A stretch of DNA of 64,000 bases from Methylophilales bacterium HTCC2181 (GTDB taxonomy: Bacteria; Pseudomonadota; Gammaproteobacteria; Burkholderiales; Methylophilaceae): positions 186,001 to 250,000 of the forward strand of contig AAUX01000001.1 of assembly GCA_000168995.1 (NCBI GenBank), written 5' to 3'. Below the pieces are notes generated by a model. The model had not been told where the DNA came from and made no database searches. It saw only the letters and a list, made by a program, of their open reading frames with translations. Of the stretch, positions 10,895-18,322 are shown piece after piece. Position numbers and translations under genes: made by a program. Each line of letters begins with the position of its first letter. The stretch's first letter is position 1.

Positions 10895-11461
10895 ATGGAT
10901 TTTAAAGAAATACATGGTTTGCTGATATCTTTGAATAATGCTGATTTAGAATCAGGGGCTAAGGCAATTTTTAAGGCATTAGACAAGCCCTTTATAAAGC
11001 ATTTTGAAGGACAGTGGCGTCTGGCGAATCAAGAAGCCGTAGATCTTAATCAAGAAAGCTTAATAACCATTATAAAGAAAGCGCCTATGGTTAATGAGCC
11101 AGAAAAATTCGAAGCATGGTGCTGGACAGTTGCAAAGAACAAAGCTAGAGACTATTTAAGAAAAACAAAAAGAGAAAAAGATTTTATAGAGTTTAATTCC
11201 GATAAATATGTCGACGAATCAACAATAGAGAATATTAATAGCGAACAAAGTGACAATGGTGATTGTGTGAGAGAGGGGTATGGACAGTTTGCGCTAAAAA
11301 ACTCTAATCATGCTTATGCGCTTGACCTGCAACAAGATGGATATTCCATTAAAGATATTGCTACCCGAATTGATAGAACACCTGCAGCAACAAAGGAATA
11401 TTTGTCGCAGTGTAGAAAGAAATTAAAAACTTATATTAAGCATTGTATGGAGCTAGATTAA
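10895..11461 (+). CDS. ECF-family RNA polymerase sigma factor
   Basis: The 188-residue protein has a sigma region 2 (about residues 20-95, including EKFEAWCWTVAKNKARDYLRKTKRE). A variable linker follows, then a region 4 helix-turn-helix (YALDLQQDGYSIKDIATRIDRTPAATKEYLSQ, about 145-176). There is no region 1 or 3, which defines the extracytoplasmic-function class. The likely start has an AGGGGG Shine-Dalgarno sequence. A membrane protein gene follows after 3 bases, where an anti-sigma factor would be expected. A Fur-box-like repeat lies upstream, but the partner is not FecR-like. The specific ECF group is not recognised. Confidence 0.85.
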   Translation: MDFKEIHGLLISLNNADLESGAKAIFKALDKPFIKHFEGQWRLANQEAVDLNQESLITIIKKAPMVNEPEKFEAWCWTVAKNKARDYLRKTKREKDFIEFNSDKYVDESTIENINSEQSDNGDCVREGYGQFALKNSNHAYALDLQQDGYSIKDIATRIDRTPAATKEYLSQCRKKLKTYIKHCMELD

Positions 11462-11464
11462 GCT

Positions 11465-12175
11465 ATGAACCCAGATAGAGAAAAGAAAATTGATGATGGC
11501 TGGTTGTCTGTCTTAAGAGGAGATGTTGTAACGCACCTTAATAAAACCTGGCAACTAAATGGCAAGCTAATTCGTTCGATTATTCAAGAGAGAAGGGAGG
11601 CAAGAGACCAAGAGCTAAACATTGGCGAGCCTAAAAGATTAGAAAGGTACATGGAAGCATTGGTTCGTGAGGGCATATTAAAGGAGAAAAAAAAATTAAC
11701 TAAAGAAAGATTCACAAAATGGCTAGCAGCCTTGTTATTTGGTGCATCAGTTGTATGGGCTGCTAATGAGCTTATTAGAGTCGATAGTTTCTTACAAATA
11801 GAGGAAAGTCCGACAACAATAGCGAATAAGGTAAATAGGCCTTTTGCATATATTACGGATAAATATGGAGCTATAACGTTATTTTGGTCAAAACTTCAAT
11901 TAAAAAATATTTCGCCCGAACGCTTCGATGAGTTGGTCCAAACAGAGGGCAATAAATGTGGGACAGAGAAGGCGTCTTTCGCAGCTTGTTTGGTAATAGC
12001 AGAAAAAGGCGATAAAAATGCACAATTTAATTTAGGCCTGATGTATGAAAAAGGACTCAATGTTTCTCAAGATATGCAAAAGGCAAAAGAATGGTATGAA
12101 AAAGCCGCGTATCAAGGAAGTGATGCGGCAAGGATAAATTTACTATTCATGCGTGATAAGGGACTGATTAATTAG
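11465..12175 (+). CDS. Membrane protein with Sel1 repeats; candidate anti-sigma factor
   Basis: The 236-residue product has a charged, probably cytoplasmic N-terminal region of about 85 residues. One short membrane segment follows (FTKWLAALLFGASVVWAANE, about 83-102), then a C-terminal region with Sel1-type repeats (NAQFNLGLMYEKGLNVSQDM, DMQKAKEWYEKAAYQGSDAA). It follows the ECF sigma gene by 3 bases, and the layout matches single-span anti-sigma factors, with the N-terminus able to hold sigma. No canonical zinc-binding anti-sigma motif or FecR domain is seen, so the role is inferred from topology and position. An intrinsic terminator follows. Confidence 0.6.
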   Translation: MNPDREKKIDDGWLSVLRGDVVTHLNKTWQLNGKLIRSIIQERREARDQELNIGEPKRLERYMEALVREGILKEKKKLTKERFTKWLAALLFGASVVWAANELIRVDSFLQIEESPTTIANKVNRPFAYITDKYGAITLFWSKLQLKNISPERFDELVQTEGNKCGTEKASFAACLVIAEKGDKNAQFNLGLMYEKGLNVSQDMQKAKEWYEKAAYQGSDAARINLLFMRDKGLIN

Positions 12176-12187
12176 CTAAAAATTTTT

Positions 12188-12214
12188 CCTGACTATTTAT
12201 TAAATGGGTACGTC
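12188..12214 (+). promoter_or_regulatory. Candidate ECF-type promoter upstream of the exported Sel1 gene
   Basis: CCTGAC (12188-12193), 17 bases, then CGTC (12211-12214) repeats the motif found before the sigma gene at 10846-10872, preceded in both cases by T. The predicted transcription start, near 12221, falls inside the terminator hairpin of the upstream operon. New transcripts would lack the 5' arm and would not terminate there. The match between the two sites is the main evidence. Confidence 0.5.
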
Positions 12215-12237
12215 TATAAGATGTACCCATTTTTTTT
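12204..12237 (+). terminator. Intrinsic terminator after the sigma/Sel1 membrane protein operon
   Basis: ATGGGTAC (12204-12211) pairs perfectly with GTACCCAT (12223-12230) around an 11-base loop. Eight T residues follow (12230-12237). It ends the sigma-membrane protein transcript 29 bases after the stop codon. It overlaps the candidate promoter of the next gene. Confidence 0.85.
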
Positions 12238-12247
12238 AGGAAAAATT

Positions 12248-13495
12248 ATGAAGCATAAAAAAATTACTGCCATATTAAGTCAGGTCTTATTGCTCTGTTC
12301 TTTAACGACTCTCTCGAAAGCTTGCGAAGAAAAAAGTTTTTGGGAATCATGGTATCCAAATGGGAGCTTTAAGGGATTTGGCACTCCGCCGGAAAAATTA
12401 GATGTTGCAAAAGCGCAGTACCATCTTGCAGATAATTATTTTAAAGGCAATCACTTAACAAAGGATTACACCAGAGCTGTAAGCTTATATCAGCTTGCTG
12501 CAGACAACGGTGTTGAGCGGGCTCATTTTAAATTAGGCTTAATGAATCACTATGGCAAAGGTAAGCTTAAAAATTTAACCGAAGCTTATAATCATTACAG
12601 CAAAGCAGCTAAAAACAATATACCTGAAGCACAATTTAATTTGGGGTTGATGAATCGTTATGGCTTGGGCATAAAAAAAGACCTAAATAAGGCTTTCTAC
12701 TGGTTTTCAAAGTCTTCTGATCGACAATTAGCCATAGATGTAAATGGATGCTTATACTCCTCTGACGGAATTGTAGAGGCACAATTTAATTTAGGACAAA
12801 TGAATCATTATGGCCTGGGAACTACCAAGGATATGCATGCGGCTGCAAGGTGGTATAAAAAAGCTGCTGATAACGAAATGAAAGAAGCACAATTTAATTT
12901 AGGAAAACTATATGAAAAAGGAGAAGGCGTTCCTTATGATCTTGAGCAAGCTATAAAGTACTATCATTTCGCTTCAAAACAGAATTTAGCTGAGGCACAG
13001 CAAAATCTCGCTCAGATATATCATTATGGGCCTAGTAATATACAGGATCATTATAAGGCCCATCAACTTTACATAAAGGCTGCCCAGAAGGATGTCAAAG
13101 AAGCTTTTTTTAACTTAGGCTTAATGGCACAATATGGAAGAGGAGCAACACAAAATTATGTATCAGCGCACAGTTATTATTTAAAAGCCATAGATCAAAA
13201 CATACCAGAAACATACTTAAATTTAGGGTTTTTGCATCACTATGGGCTAGGAACACCAGTCGACGATAAGAAGGCTTTTGAATATTTTAGTAAGGCTTCA
13301 GCTAAAGGCTTGTTGCAGGCAGATTATCATATAGGCATTCATTATCGGGACGGACGCTGGGTAATGAAAGATAATAACAAGGCAAAATATTGGTTTGATA
13401 AAGTAAAAAATTCAGGCTTAATTGATCCAGAGTTGTTGCCAGAAAATCTCTCAATACGTGAGCCAGATGACGCTCAGCTTTATGTTGCGAACTAA
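12248..13495 (+). CDS. Exported Sel1-repeat protein
   Basis: From the ATG at 12248 the product is 415 residues. This start is chosen because AGGA precedes it, a clean signal peptide follows (MKHKKITAILSQVLLLCSLT, cleavage likely near SKA-CEEK), and the upstream ATG at 12221 lies inside the terminator. The mature part is about nine Sel1-like helical repeats, each with a core such as AQFNLGLMNRYGLG and a YxxAA-type helix. Sel1 repeats mediate protein-protein contacts. Export plus linkage to a sigma factor and a Sel1 membrane protein suggests a periplasmic sensing or stress role. The exact function is unknown. Confidence 0.8.
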   Translation: MKHKKITAILSQVLLLCSLTTLSKACEEKSFWESWYPNGSFKGFGTPPEKLDVAKAQYHLADNYFKGNHLTKDYTRAVSLYQLAADNGVERAHFKLGLMNHYGKGKLKNLTEAYNHYSKAAKNNIPEAQFNLGLMNRYGLGIKKDLNKAFYWFSKSSDRQLAIDVNGCLYSSDGIVEAQFNLGQMNHYGLGTTKDMHAAARWYKKAADNEMKEAQFNLGKLYEKGEGVPYDLEQAIKYYHFASKQNLAEAQQNLAQIYHYGPSNIQDHYKAHQLYIKAAQKDVKEAFFNLGLMAQYGRGATQNYVSAHSYYLKAIDQNIPETYLNLGFLHHYGLGTPVDDKKAFEYFSKASAKGLLQADYHIGIHYRDGRWVMKDNNKAKYWFDKVKNSGLIDPELLPENLSIREPDDAQLYVAN

Positions 13496-13634
13496 TAATT
13501 TTGTTTAATCTCAGTCGTATAGTTAAGCTGTTGTTACTAAGTGTTGCTTTGGTAAGCCTTGTTAGCGTTATTGATTTGGGGACAAATCAGAGAATAAAAA
13601 ATATGGCGAGCTTAAATGATAAAAATGGTTAAAA

Positions 13635-14459
13635 TTATTTAAACCCACCCTTGCTTCGTTGCTTGCCTTTTTTGCTACCCTCAAAATAGTCAGGTTGATC
13701 AATAAGCTTTAAATAATTGCGAAAAATATTGACCTCCCTAGTATCATATTTGTCTTTAATATCTTCTGTTGGAATTTCGTTTGATACGATTACTGGATCA
13801 CCCATTTCCCAATTAGCGGGTGTTGATACCTTGTGTTTTTCAGACAATTGCAACGCATCAACAATACGCACAATTTCAGTAAAATTACGCCCGATATTTT
13901 TTGGGTAGACAAGAATGGTTTGAACAATTTTATTGGAATCTATTATAAAAACTGATCTAACGGTTTCTTTTACGCCGCTTCCAAGAGAGTTTGAGTTTGG
14001 CTTTGCTTTGGGGTGATACATACCATAGCGCATAGCAATAGATAAATCTTCATCTGCAATAATTGGATAGCGAACATCGGTATTTTCAGATAAGCTCTCT
14101 ATAATCCCTATCAAGGGATCATTGTTTATTAAACTATCCTTGTACTCATTAATGTGTGGAATCCACTCCAAGTGATCTGCAACTGAACCACTACTTAATG
14201 CTAAAACCTTAACATCTCTTTTCTCAAATTGCGGCTGTAATTTTGCAACTTCAGCCAGCTCTGTTGTGCAAACCGGAGTAAAGTCTGCTGGATGGGAAAA
14301 TAAAATAACCCAATTTTCCCCTGACCAATTATAAAAATTAAACTTACCTTGGCTAGTGCTGGCATCGAAGTTTGGAGCAATATCTCCAATTTGCAGAGCA
14401 AACAAGCTATGAGTAAAGAAAAAACTAATAACCGCAATTTTCTTTATTGTTACCAACAT
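13635..14459 (-). CDS. Exported 1-Cys peroxiredoxin (Prx6 type)
   Basis: The 274-residue protein carries the peroxidatic motif PADFTPVCTTE with the reactive cysteine at residue 64. It has no other cysteine, so it is a true 1-Cys enzyme. The long C-terminal half (TPANWEMGDPVIV) matches Prx6-type peroxiredoxins, which reduce peroxides with an external thiol. Unusually, a hydrophobic signal-like start (IKKIAVISFFFTHSLFA, about 5-21) precedes the domain, predicting export to the periplasm. The C-terminus is Lys/Gly/Arg rich. It lies 6 bases after the oxidase-OYE fusion gene and probably shares its transcript. Confidence 0.85.
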   Translation of the reverse strand: MLVTIKKIAVISFFFTHSLFALQIGDIAPNFDASTSQGKFNFYNWSGENWVILFSHPADFTPVCTTELAEVAKLQPQFEKRDVKVLALSSGSVADHLEWIPHINEYKDSLINNDPLIGIIESLSENTDVRYPIIADEDLSIAMRYGMYHPKAKPNSNSLGSGVKETVRSVFIIDSNKIVQTILVYPKNIGRNFTEIVRIVDALQLSEKHKVSTPANWEMGDPVIVSNEIPTEDIKDKYDTREVNIFRNYLKLIDQPDYFEGSKKGKQRSKGGFK

Positions 14460-14465
14460 GTGTAA

Positions 14466-16235
14466 TTATTTTTCATAAAATGGATAATCAGTATAACCTT
14501 TCTCATCCCCACCATAGAAGGTAGTTTGATCTGGCTCATTTAGCGGAAGCCCATGTTCAAGCCTATACACTAAGTCGGGATTAGCTATGAAAGGTACTCC
14601 AAACGCCACCAAATCGACAGTAGTAGCCTCGGCTAAATCTTTCGTGTATCCGTTATTTGCAATACTAGATAAGCCCCCATTTTGTTTAAATAAGGCATAA
14701 AGCTTGTCATAGTTGAAGGGTATATTTTGTCTGTCACCCCCTGTTTGACCTTCTATTACGTGCATATAAGCTAAGGACTTTTTACCTAACTGTGTGGCAA
14801 TGTACGCAAATAATTCTTCTGGGTTTGAGTCGTTGATATCGTTAAAGTTAGAAGTGGGCCCAACCCTAAAACCAATCCGATTGGTAGGGTATATAGAAGA
14901 AACAGCATCAATCACCTCTAACAAAAGTCGCGCTCTGTTTTCTATGGAGCCACCATATCTGTCTGATCGTTTATTGGAGCTGTCTCTAAGAAATTGATCA
15001 ATTAGATAACCGTTTGCAGCATGGATCTCTATCATATCAAAACCAGCTTTTTTAGCGTTAAATGCTGCTTGACGATAATCTTCAACAATGCTTCCTATCT
15101 CAAACAATTCTAATTCCCTTGGTTCAGAAACTTCTGCTGAGCCTGATTGTAACCAAATAGATGCCTTAGCCTTAATTGCAGAGGGGGCAACTGGTTTTTG
15201 ATTGCCTGGTTGTAGTTCGATATGCGATATCCTTCCTACATGCCAAAGCTGAAGACAGATTTTCCCACCCCGTCCATGGACCTTATCCACTACATTTTTC
15301 CACCCATTTGTTTGTTCTTCAGTATATATTCCTGGAGTCCAGGAATAGCCTTGGCCTTGCTGACTTATCTGTGTTGCTTCGGCAATAATTAGCCCTGCAC
15401 TTGCTCGCTGAGAATAGTAATCAGCCATTATAGCTGTTGGAACCCCAGATGCTGTTGCTCGGCTCCGGGTGAGTGGAGCCATGACTATTCTATTAAATAG
15501 GGAGATTTCACCCAAAGACGTGGAACTATATAAAGTAGTGCTTTGGTGTTCATTTACATTTTTTTTGTTGGCGGTAGAAAAAACAGGCTCTTCTTTTTTG
15601 TATTCTATTTGCTTGATATTTTTTGCGCTATGTTTATCTTCATCAATTGTATCCGCAAGCGTATGATTAACTTTTGCATGGCCAGCCTCGTCGTCTCTAA
15701 CTACTTTTATGACATCAATAAGCCTGGCATCAGGTTTAAGCTTCCAGTAATTTATAGCAATTTGTGGCGCTGCAACATTTAGAGACAGGTCGTTTTCTAC
15801 TTGCTCTAAGTAATTTGTATAACTAATGACAGCTTCCTCTTCAAAATAACCAACTAAACGATGAGCTGTCCGAGGAAAAAATACATAAAGAATAAAATAA
15901 AAATGCCAAAAAAGAGCCTGAGCAAAAAGAATTAAGCCTCTTTCAAACCAGTTAGGTTTAGCAATTTCAATAAAAGTCATAAGATGCATCCTTTCATTTT
16001 CTGCTTCGTCTAATAATGTTTTTATCCAACCTCTGTCACTAGTCATTTTTCTAAGGCATTTAAGGTGTATCCACATCCCTGCAACCATTCCCGGAACAGC
16101 CGCAACTGTTTCTAAAACAACGGCGCGGTGTCCATATCGTTTTGAAAAAAATGTATCCGCCAAAAGACGTAAAAATTTCGTAATAAATAAAGCGACAAAG
16201 TCACTAATGTTCTCTGGGGTTCTATGCTTGCTCAT
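14466..16235 (-). CDS. Alternative oxidase fused to an Old Yellow Enzyme
   Basis: One uninterrupted 589-residue frame joins two enzymes. Residues about 20-200 form a ubiquinol alternative oxidase with all di-iron motifs: LET (E42), NERMH (E81, H84), EEEA (E132-E134) and RDDEAGH (E183, H186), plus two membrane-associated helices. A charged linker (about 200-233) leads to an NemA-like flavoenzyme of about 355 residues (LFNRIVMAPLTRSRA at 246-260; H405, N408 and Y410 in HAANGY; SDRYGGSIENRARLL). The first would pass electrons from quinol to oxygen, the second uses NAD(P)H and FMN to reduce enones or other electrophiles. Both halves look complete. A peroxiredoxin gene follows. Confidence 0.85.
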   Translation of the reverse strand: MSKHRTPENISDFVALFITKFLRLLADTFFSKRYGHRAVVLETVAAVPGMVAGMWIHLKCLRKMTSDRGWIKTLLDEAENERMHLMTFIEIAKPNWFERGLILFAQALFWHFYFILYVFFPRTAHRLVGYFEEEAVISYTNYLEQVENDLSLNVAAPQIAINYWKLKPDARLIDVIKVVRDDEAGHAKVNHTLADTIDEDKHSAKNIKQIEYKKEEPVFSTANKKNVNEHQSTTLYSSTSLGEISLFNRIVMAPLTRSRATASGVPTAIMADYYSQRASAGLIIAEATQISQQGQGYSWTPGIYTEEQTNGWKNVVDKVHGRGGKICLQLWHVGRISHIELQPGNQKPVAPSAIKAKASIWLQSGSAEVSEPRELELFEIGSIVEDYRQAAFNAKKAGFDMIEIHAANGYLIDQFLRDSSNKRSDRYGGSIENRARLLLEVIDAVSSIYPTNRIGFRVGPTSNFNDINDSNPEELFAYIATQLGKKSLAYMHVIEGQTGGDRQNIPFNYDKLYALFKQNGGLSSIANNGYTKDLAEATTVDLVAFGVPFIANPDLVYRLEHGLPLNEPDQTTFYGGDEKGYTDYPFYEK

Positions 16236-16318
16236 TGCTACCTTTCGTTAATTATTATGAGTAACTTTATAGTATGTATTTTAAATGAATTACTAATCTT
16301 TATATAAGCATAACCTGC

Positions 16319-17089
16319 CTAGCTTTTATTGCTTACCCTTTTCTTTCTAGGCGCATTTCGTGCCAAGCAATCCCACAAAAAACATGGCAAAACTCTTATT
16401 ATTCGACCGATGATATTCATTGGAAAGGGAATAATGGTAAATCGAGCTTTCTTTTCAATAGACCGGATGATTTTTTTAGCAGCTTTGTCGCTATTAATTA
16501 AGAAGGGCATAGTAAAGTTGTTAACATTAGTCATAGGGGTTCGGATATATCCAGGAGCAATAGTGCTTACATGAATATTAAATTCAAGCATTTCGATCCT
16601 GAGGCTTTCAAGGTAATTAGTTAAAGCCGCTTTTGAAGCACTGTAGGCTCCACTTCCAGGAATTCCACGAATCCCTGCAACGCTTGAAATGCCTACCAAT
16701 TGTCCCCTTTTCCTTTTTTTAAAGGGTTGAATGAATGGATAAAAAGTATTTTGTACTCCAAATAAGTTAGTTTTAATAATTTCCTCAAAAATTTTTAAGT
16801 CAGTGAAATTTTCTGTTAGGGTGCCCTGGCTGATACCTGCGTTGGCTATAACTACGTCAGGAATACCATGCTGAGCCATAAACTCTTCTGCTGCCCATCG
16901 ACACTGAGCAATATCAGTTACATCAATTGAAAAGATTTGTGATGGGCAGGGAAGTATTTTTTGGAGGGAGACTAATTTATCCGAGTCTCTAGCAATCAGA
17001 CCTAGTACCGCTCCTTTTTTAGCATATTCAAGTGCTAGCGCTTTCCCTATCCCAGAATTAGCCCCCGTAATAATGACTTTGATCGTCAT
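16319..17089 (-). CDS. Short-chain dehydrogenase/reductase
   Basis: This 256-residue SDR has the nucleotide-binding motif TGANSGIGKALALEYAKKG at the start, NAG in the middle (VIANAGISQG), the catalytic serine in GISSVAGIRG and YSASK as the catalytic Tyr/Lys pair. It oxidises or reduces an alcohol/carbonyl with NAD(P)(H), substrate unknown. A hydrophobic stretch near the C-terminus (MNIIGRIIRVLPCFLWDCLA) suggests membrane contact. It starts 8 bases after dsbA, and the oxidase-OYE gene follows after 83 AT-rich bases that could hold a promoter. Confidence 0.85.
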   Translation of the reverse strand: MTIKVIITGANSGIGKALALEYAKKGAVLGLIARDSDKLVSLQKILPCPSQIFSIDVTDIAQCRWAAEEFMAQHGIPDVVIANAGISQGTLTENFTDLKIFEEIIKTNLFGVQNTFYPFIQPFKKRKRGQLVGISSVAGIRGIPGSGAYSASKAALTNYLESLRIEMLEFNIHVSTIAPGYIRTPMTNVNNFTMPFLINSDKAAKKIIRSIEKKARFTIIPFPMNIIGRIIRVLPCFLWDCLARNAPRKKRVSNKS

Positions 17090-17096
17090 GCCGAGG

Positions 17097-17729
17097 TTAA
17101 TTTTTTGCTTTGTCTTTGCGAATATTACCTACAATATAATTTATTAGTTCTATGGTATTTTTTTCACCCCCAGCCATTGTTGACGATGTTATGTATCTTC
17201 CGTCTATTATTATGGATGGAACACCAGTTGCCCCTGCTGCTCTAAAAAGTCTTTGAGACTTTGAAAGTTTTGCTTTCATAGAGAAAGTATTAAATGCAGA
17301 CTGTACTTCGTTAATATCTTTTTTTGCTGTTAAGGCAATCCATTGAATTGCACTTTGCTCGCTTCCAGGATCTACGGCCTTGGTTTTATGTATGGCATCA
17401 AACAGTTTTTCATGCAAAGTTTTGTCTAAGCCAAGAGTTTCAAGCGCATAAAAAGCTTTAGCCATGGGAACCCAATCTTTTCTTGGTACAGCGGGAATCT
17501 TTTTAAATACAACATCTTTAGGAGCATTGTCTGCCCATTTATCAATATAAGGGTCTATTTTGTAGCAGTGGATGCATCCATACCAAAACAGCTCTACAAC
17601 CTCTATCTTTCCTGGTGAGTCCGTTGGAATAATCTCTTTAGTTTGTTTAAAGTTAACTCCTGCCTTAGGCTCTAATCCAAATGCCGTGAAAGCAAGCATC
17701 ATTGAAATTACAAATAATAATGTTTTCAT
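17097..17729 (-). CDS. dsbA: Thiol:disulfide interchange protein DsbA
   Basis: The 210-residue protein begins with a signal peptide (MKTLLFVISMMLAFTAFG) and has a thioredoxin-fold active site C52-I-H-C55 in ELFWYGCIHCYKIDP. The cis-proline loop is ATGVPSIIIDG. It introduces disulfide bonds into exported proteins. CIHC with a YKIDP sequel is close to the CPHC of enteric DsbA. It lies between a SPOR protein and an SDR in a leftward gene run beginning at argS. Confidence 0.9.
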   Translation of the reverse strand: MKTLLFVISMMLAFTAFGLEPKAGVNFKQTKEIIPTDSPGKIEVVELFWYGCIHCYKIDPYIDKWADNAPKDVVFKKIPAVPRKDWVPMAKAFYALETLGLDKTLHEKLFDAIHKTKAVDPGSEQSAIQWIALTAKKDINEVQSAFNTFSMKAKLSKSQRLFRAAGATGVPSIIIDGRYITSSTMAGGEKNTIELINYIVGNIRKDKAKN

Positions 17730-17755
17730 TATGGTTGTCCTTGTTTAAATAGAAT

Positions 17756-18313
17756 TTATTGAACTTTAGGTCTCGTTAGCTTAATTAAGTTCGCTTTAAA
17801 ACCTTCTTTTAATAATTTTTCTCTCATACTCTTGCTTGTCTCATAATCCTCATAGGGCCCCACACTAACTCTATGGAAGGTGTTATCACCAATTTTTGCA
17901 GACATAATAACTGACTCAAATCCCATAAGAGCCAACTTGGCCTTCAGGTTATCTGCGGGAGCTTGCTCAGAAAACGCGCCCACTTGTATATAGTAATCAA
18001 TTTGTCGATTATTATCCCTTTTCTTTTGGATGTCTTCGCTGTTATAAGCTGATGATTCCTCTGGAAGTGTTTGATAAAAGTCATAATTACTATCTTCATC
18101 TATATTTATAACATCGTCTTCACCAATCGCAGAGTTTACTTCAATACATGATCCCTCTGTTTCTTTCGAAACAAATGGACTTTTGCCGTTAGTAATAAAT
18201 AACGTCACAGCAATTGATATCAAAATACCTAGCAGTAAACCAAAAAACAAACCGTTAGTAAAAGGTGTGCCTTCAGCTTTTTTTTCTTTAATTGTTCTGT
18301 AGTCGTCAGCCAT
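17756..18313 (-). CDS. SPOR-domain membrane protein (FtsN-like)
   Basis: The 185-residue protein has a short cytoplasmic start, one membrane segment (GLFFGLLLGILISIAVTLFI, about 21-40), an acidic linker and a C-terminal SPOR domain (YYIQVGAFSEQAPADNLKAK to the end). SPOR domains bind denuded peptidoglycan at the division septum. Its position directly after argS matches the FtsN-like SPOR protein found there in many gammaproteobacteria. It is shorter than Escherichia coli FtsN, so I call it FtsN-like rather than FtsN. Confidence 0.8.
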   Translation of the reverse strand: MADDYRTIKEKKAEGTPFTNGLFFGLLLGILISIAVTLFITNGKSPFVSKETEGSCIEVNSAIGEDDVINIDEDSNYDFYQTLPEESSAYNSEDIQKKRDNNRQIDYYIQVGAFSEQAPADNLKAKLALMGFESVIMSAKIGDNTFHRVSVGPYEDYETSKSMREKLLKEGFKANLIKLTRPKVQ

Positions 18314-18322
18314 TTTTTCCCT

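Noticed and set aside
12221-12247. Upstream ATG extending the exported Sel1 protein by 9 residues
   Set aside because: It lies in the terminator hairpin, and using it would disturb a clean signal peptide.
13501-13632. A 43-codon frame starting with TTG that would encode a hydrophobic peptide
   Set aside because: No Shine-Dalgarno sequence, a rare start codon, and it lies in a short convergent gap. Not enough support to call a gene.
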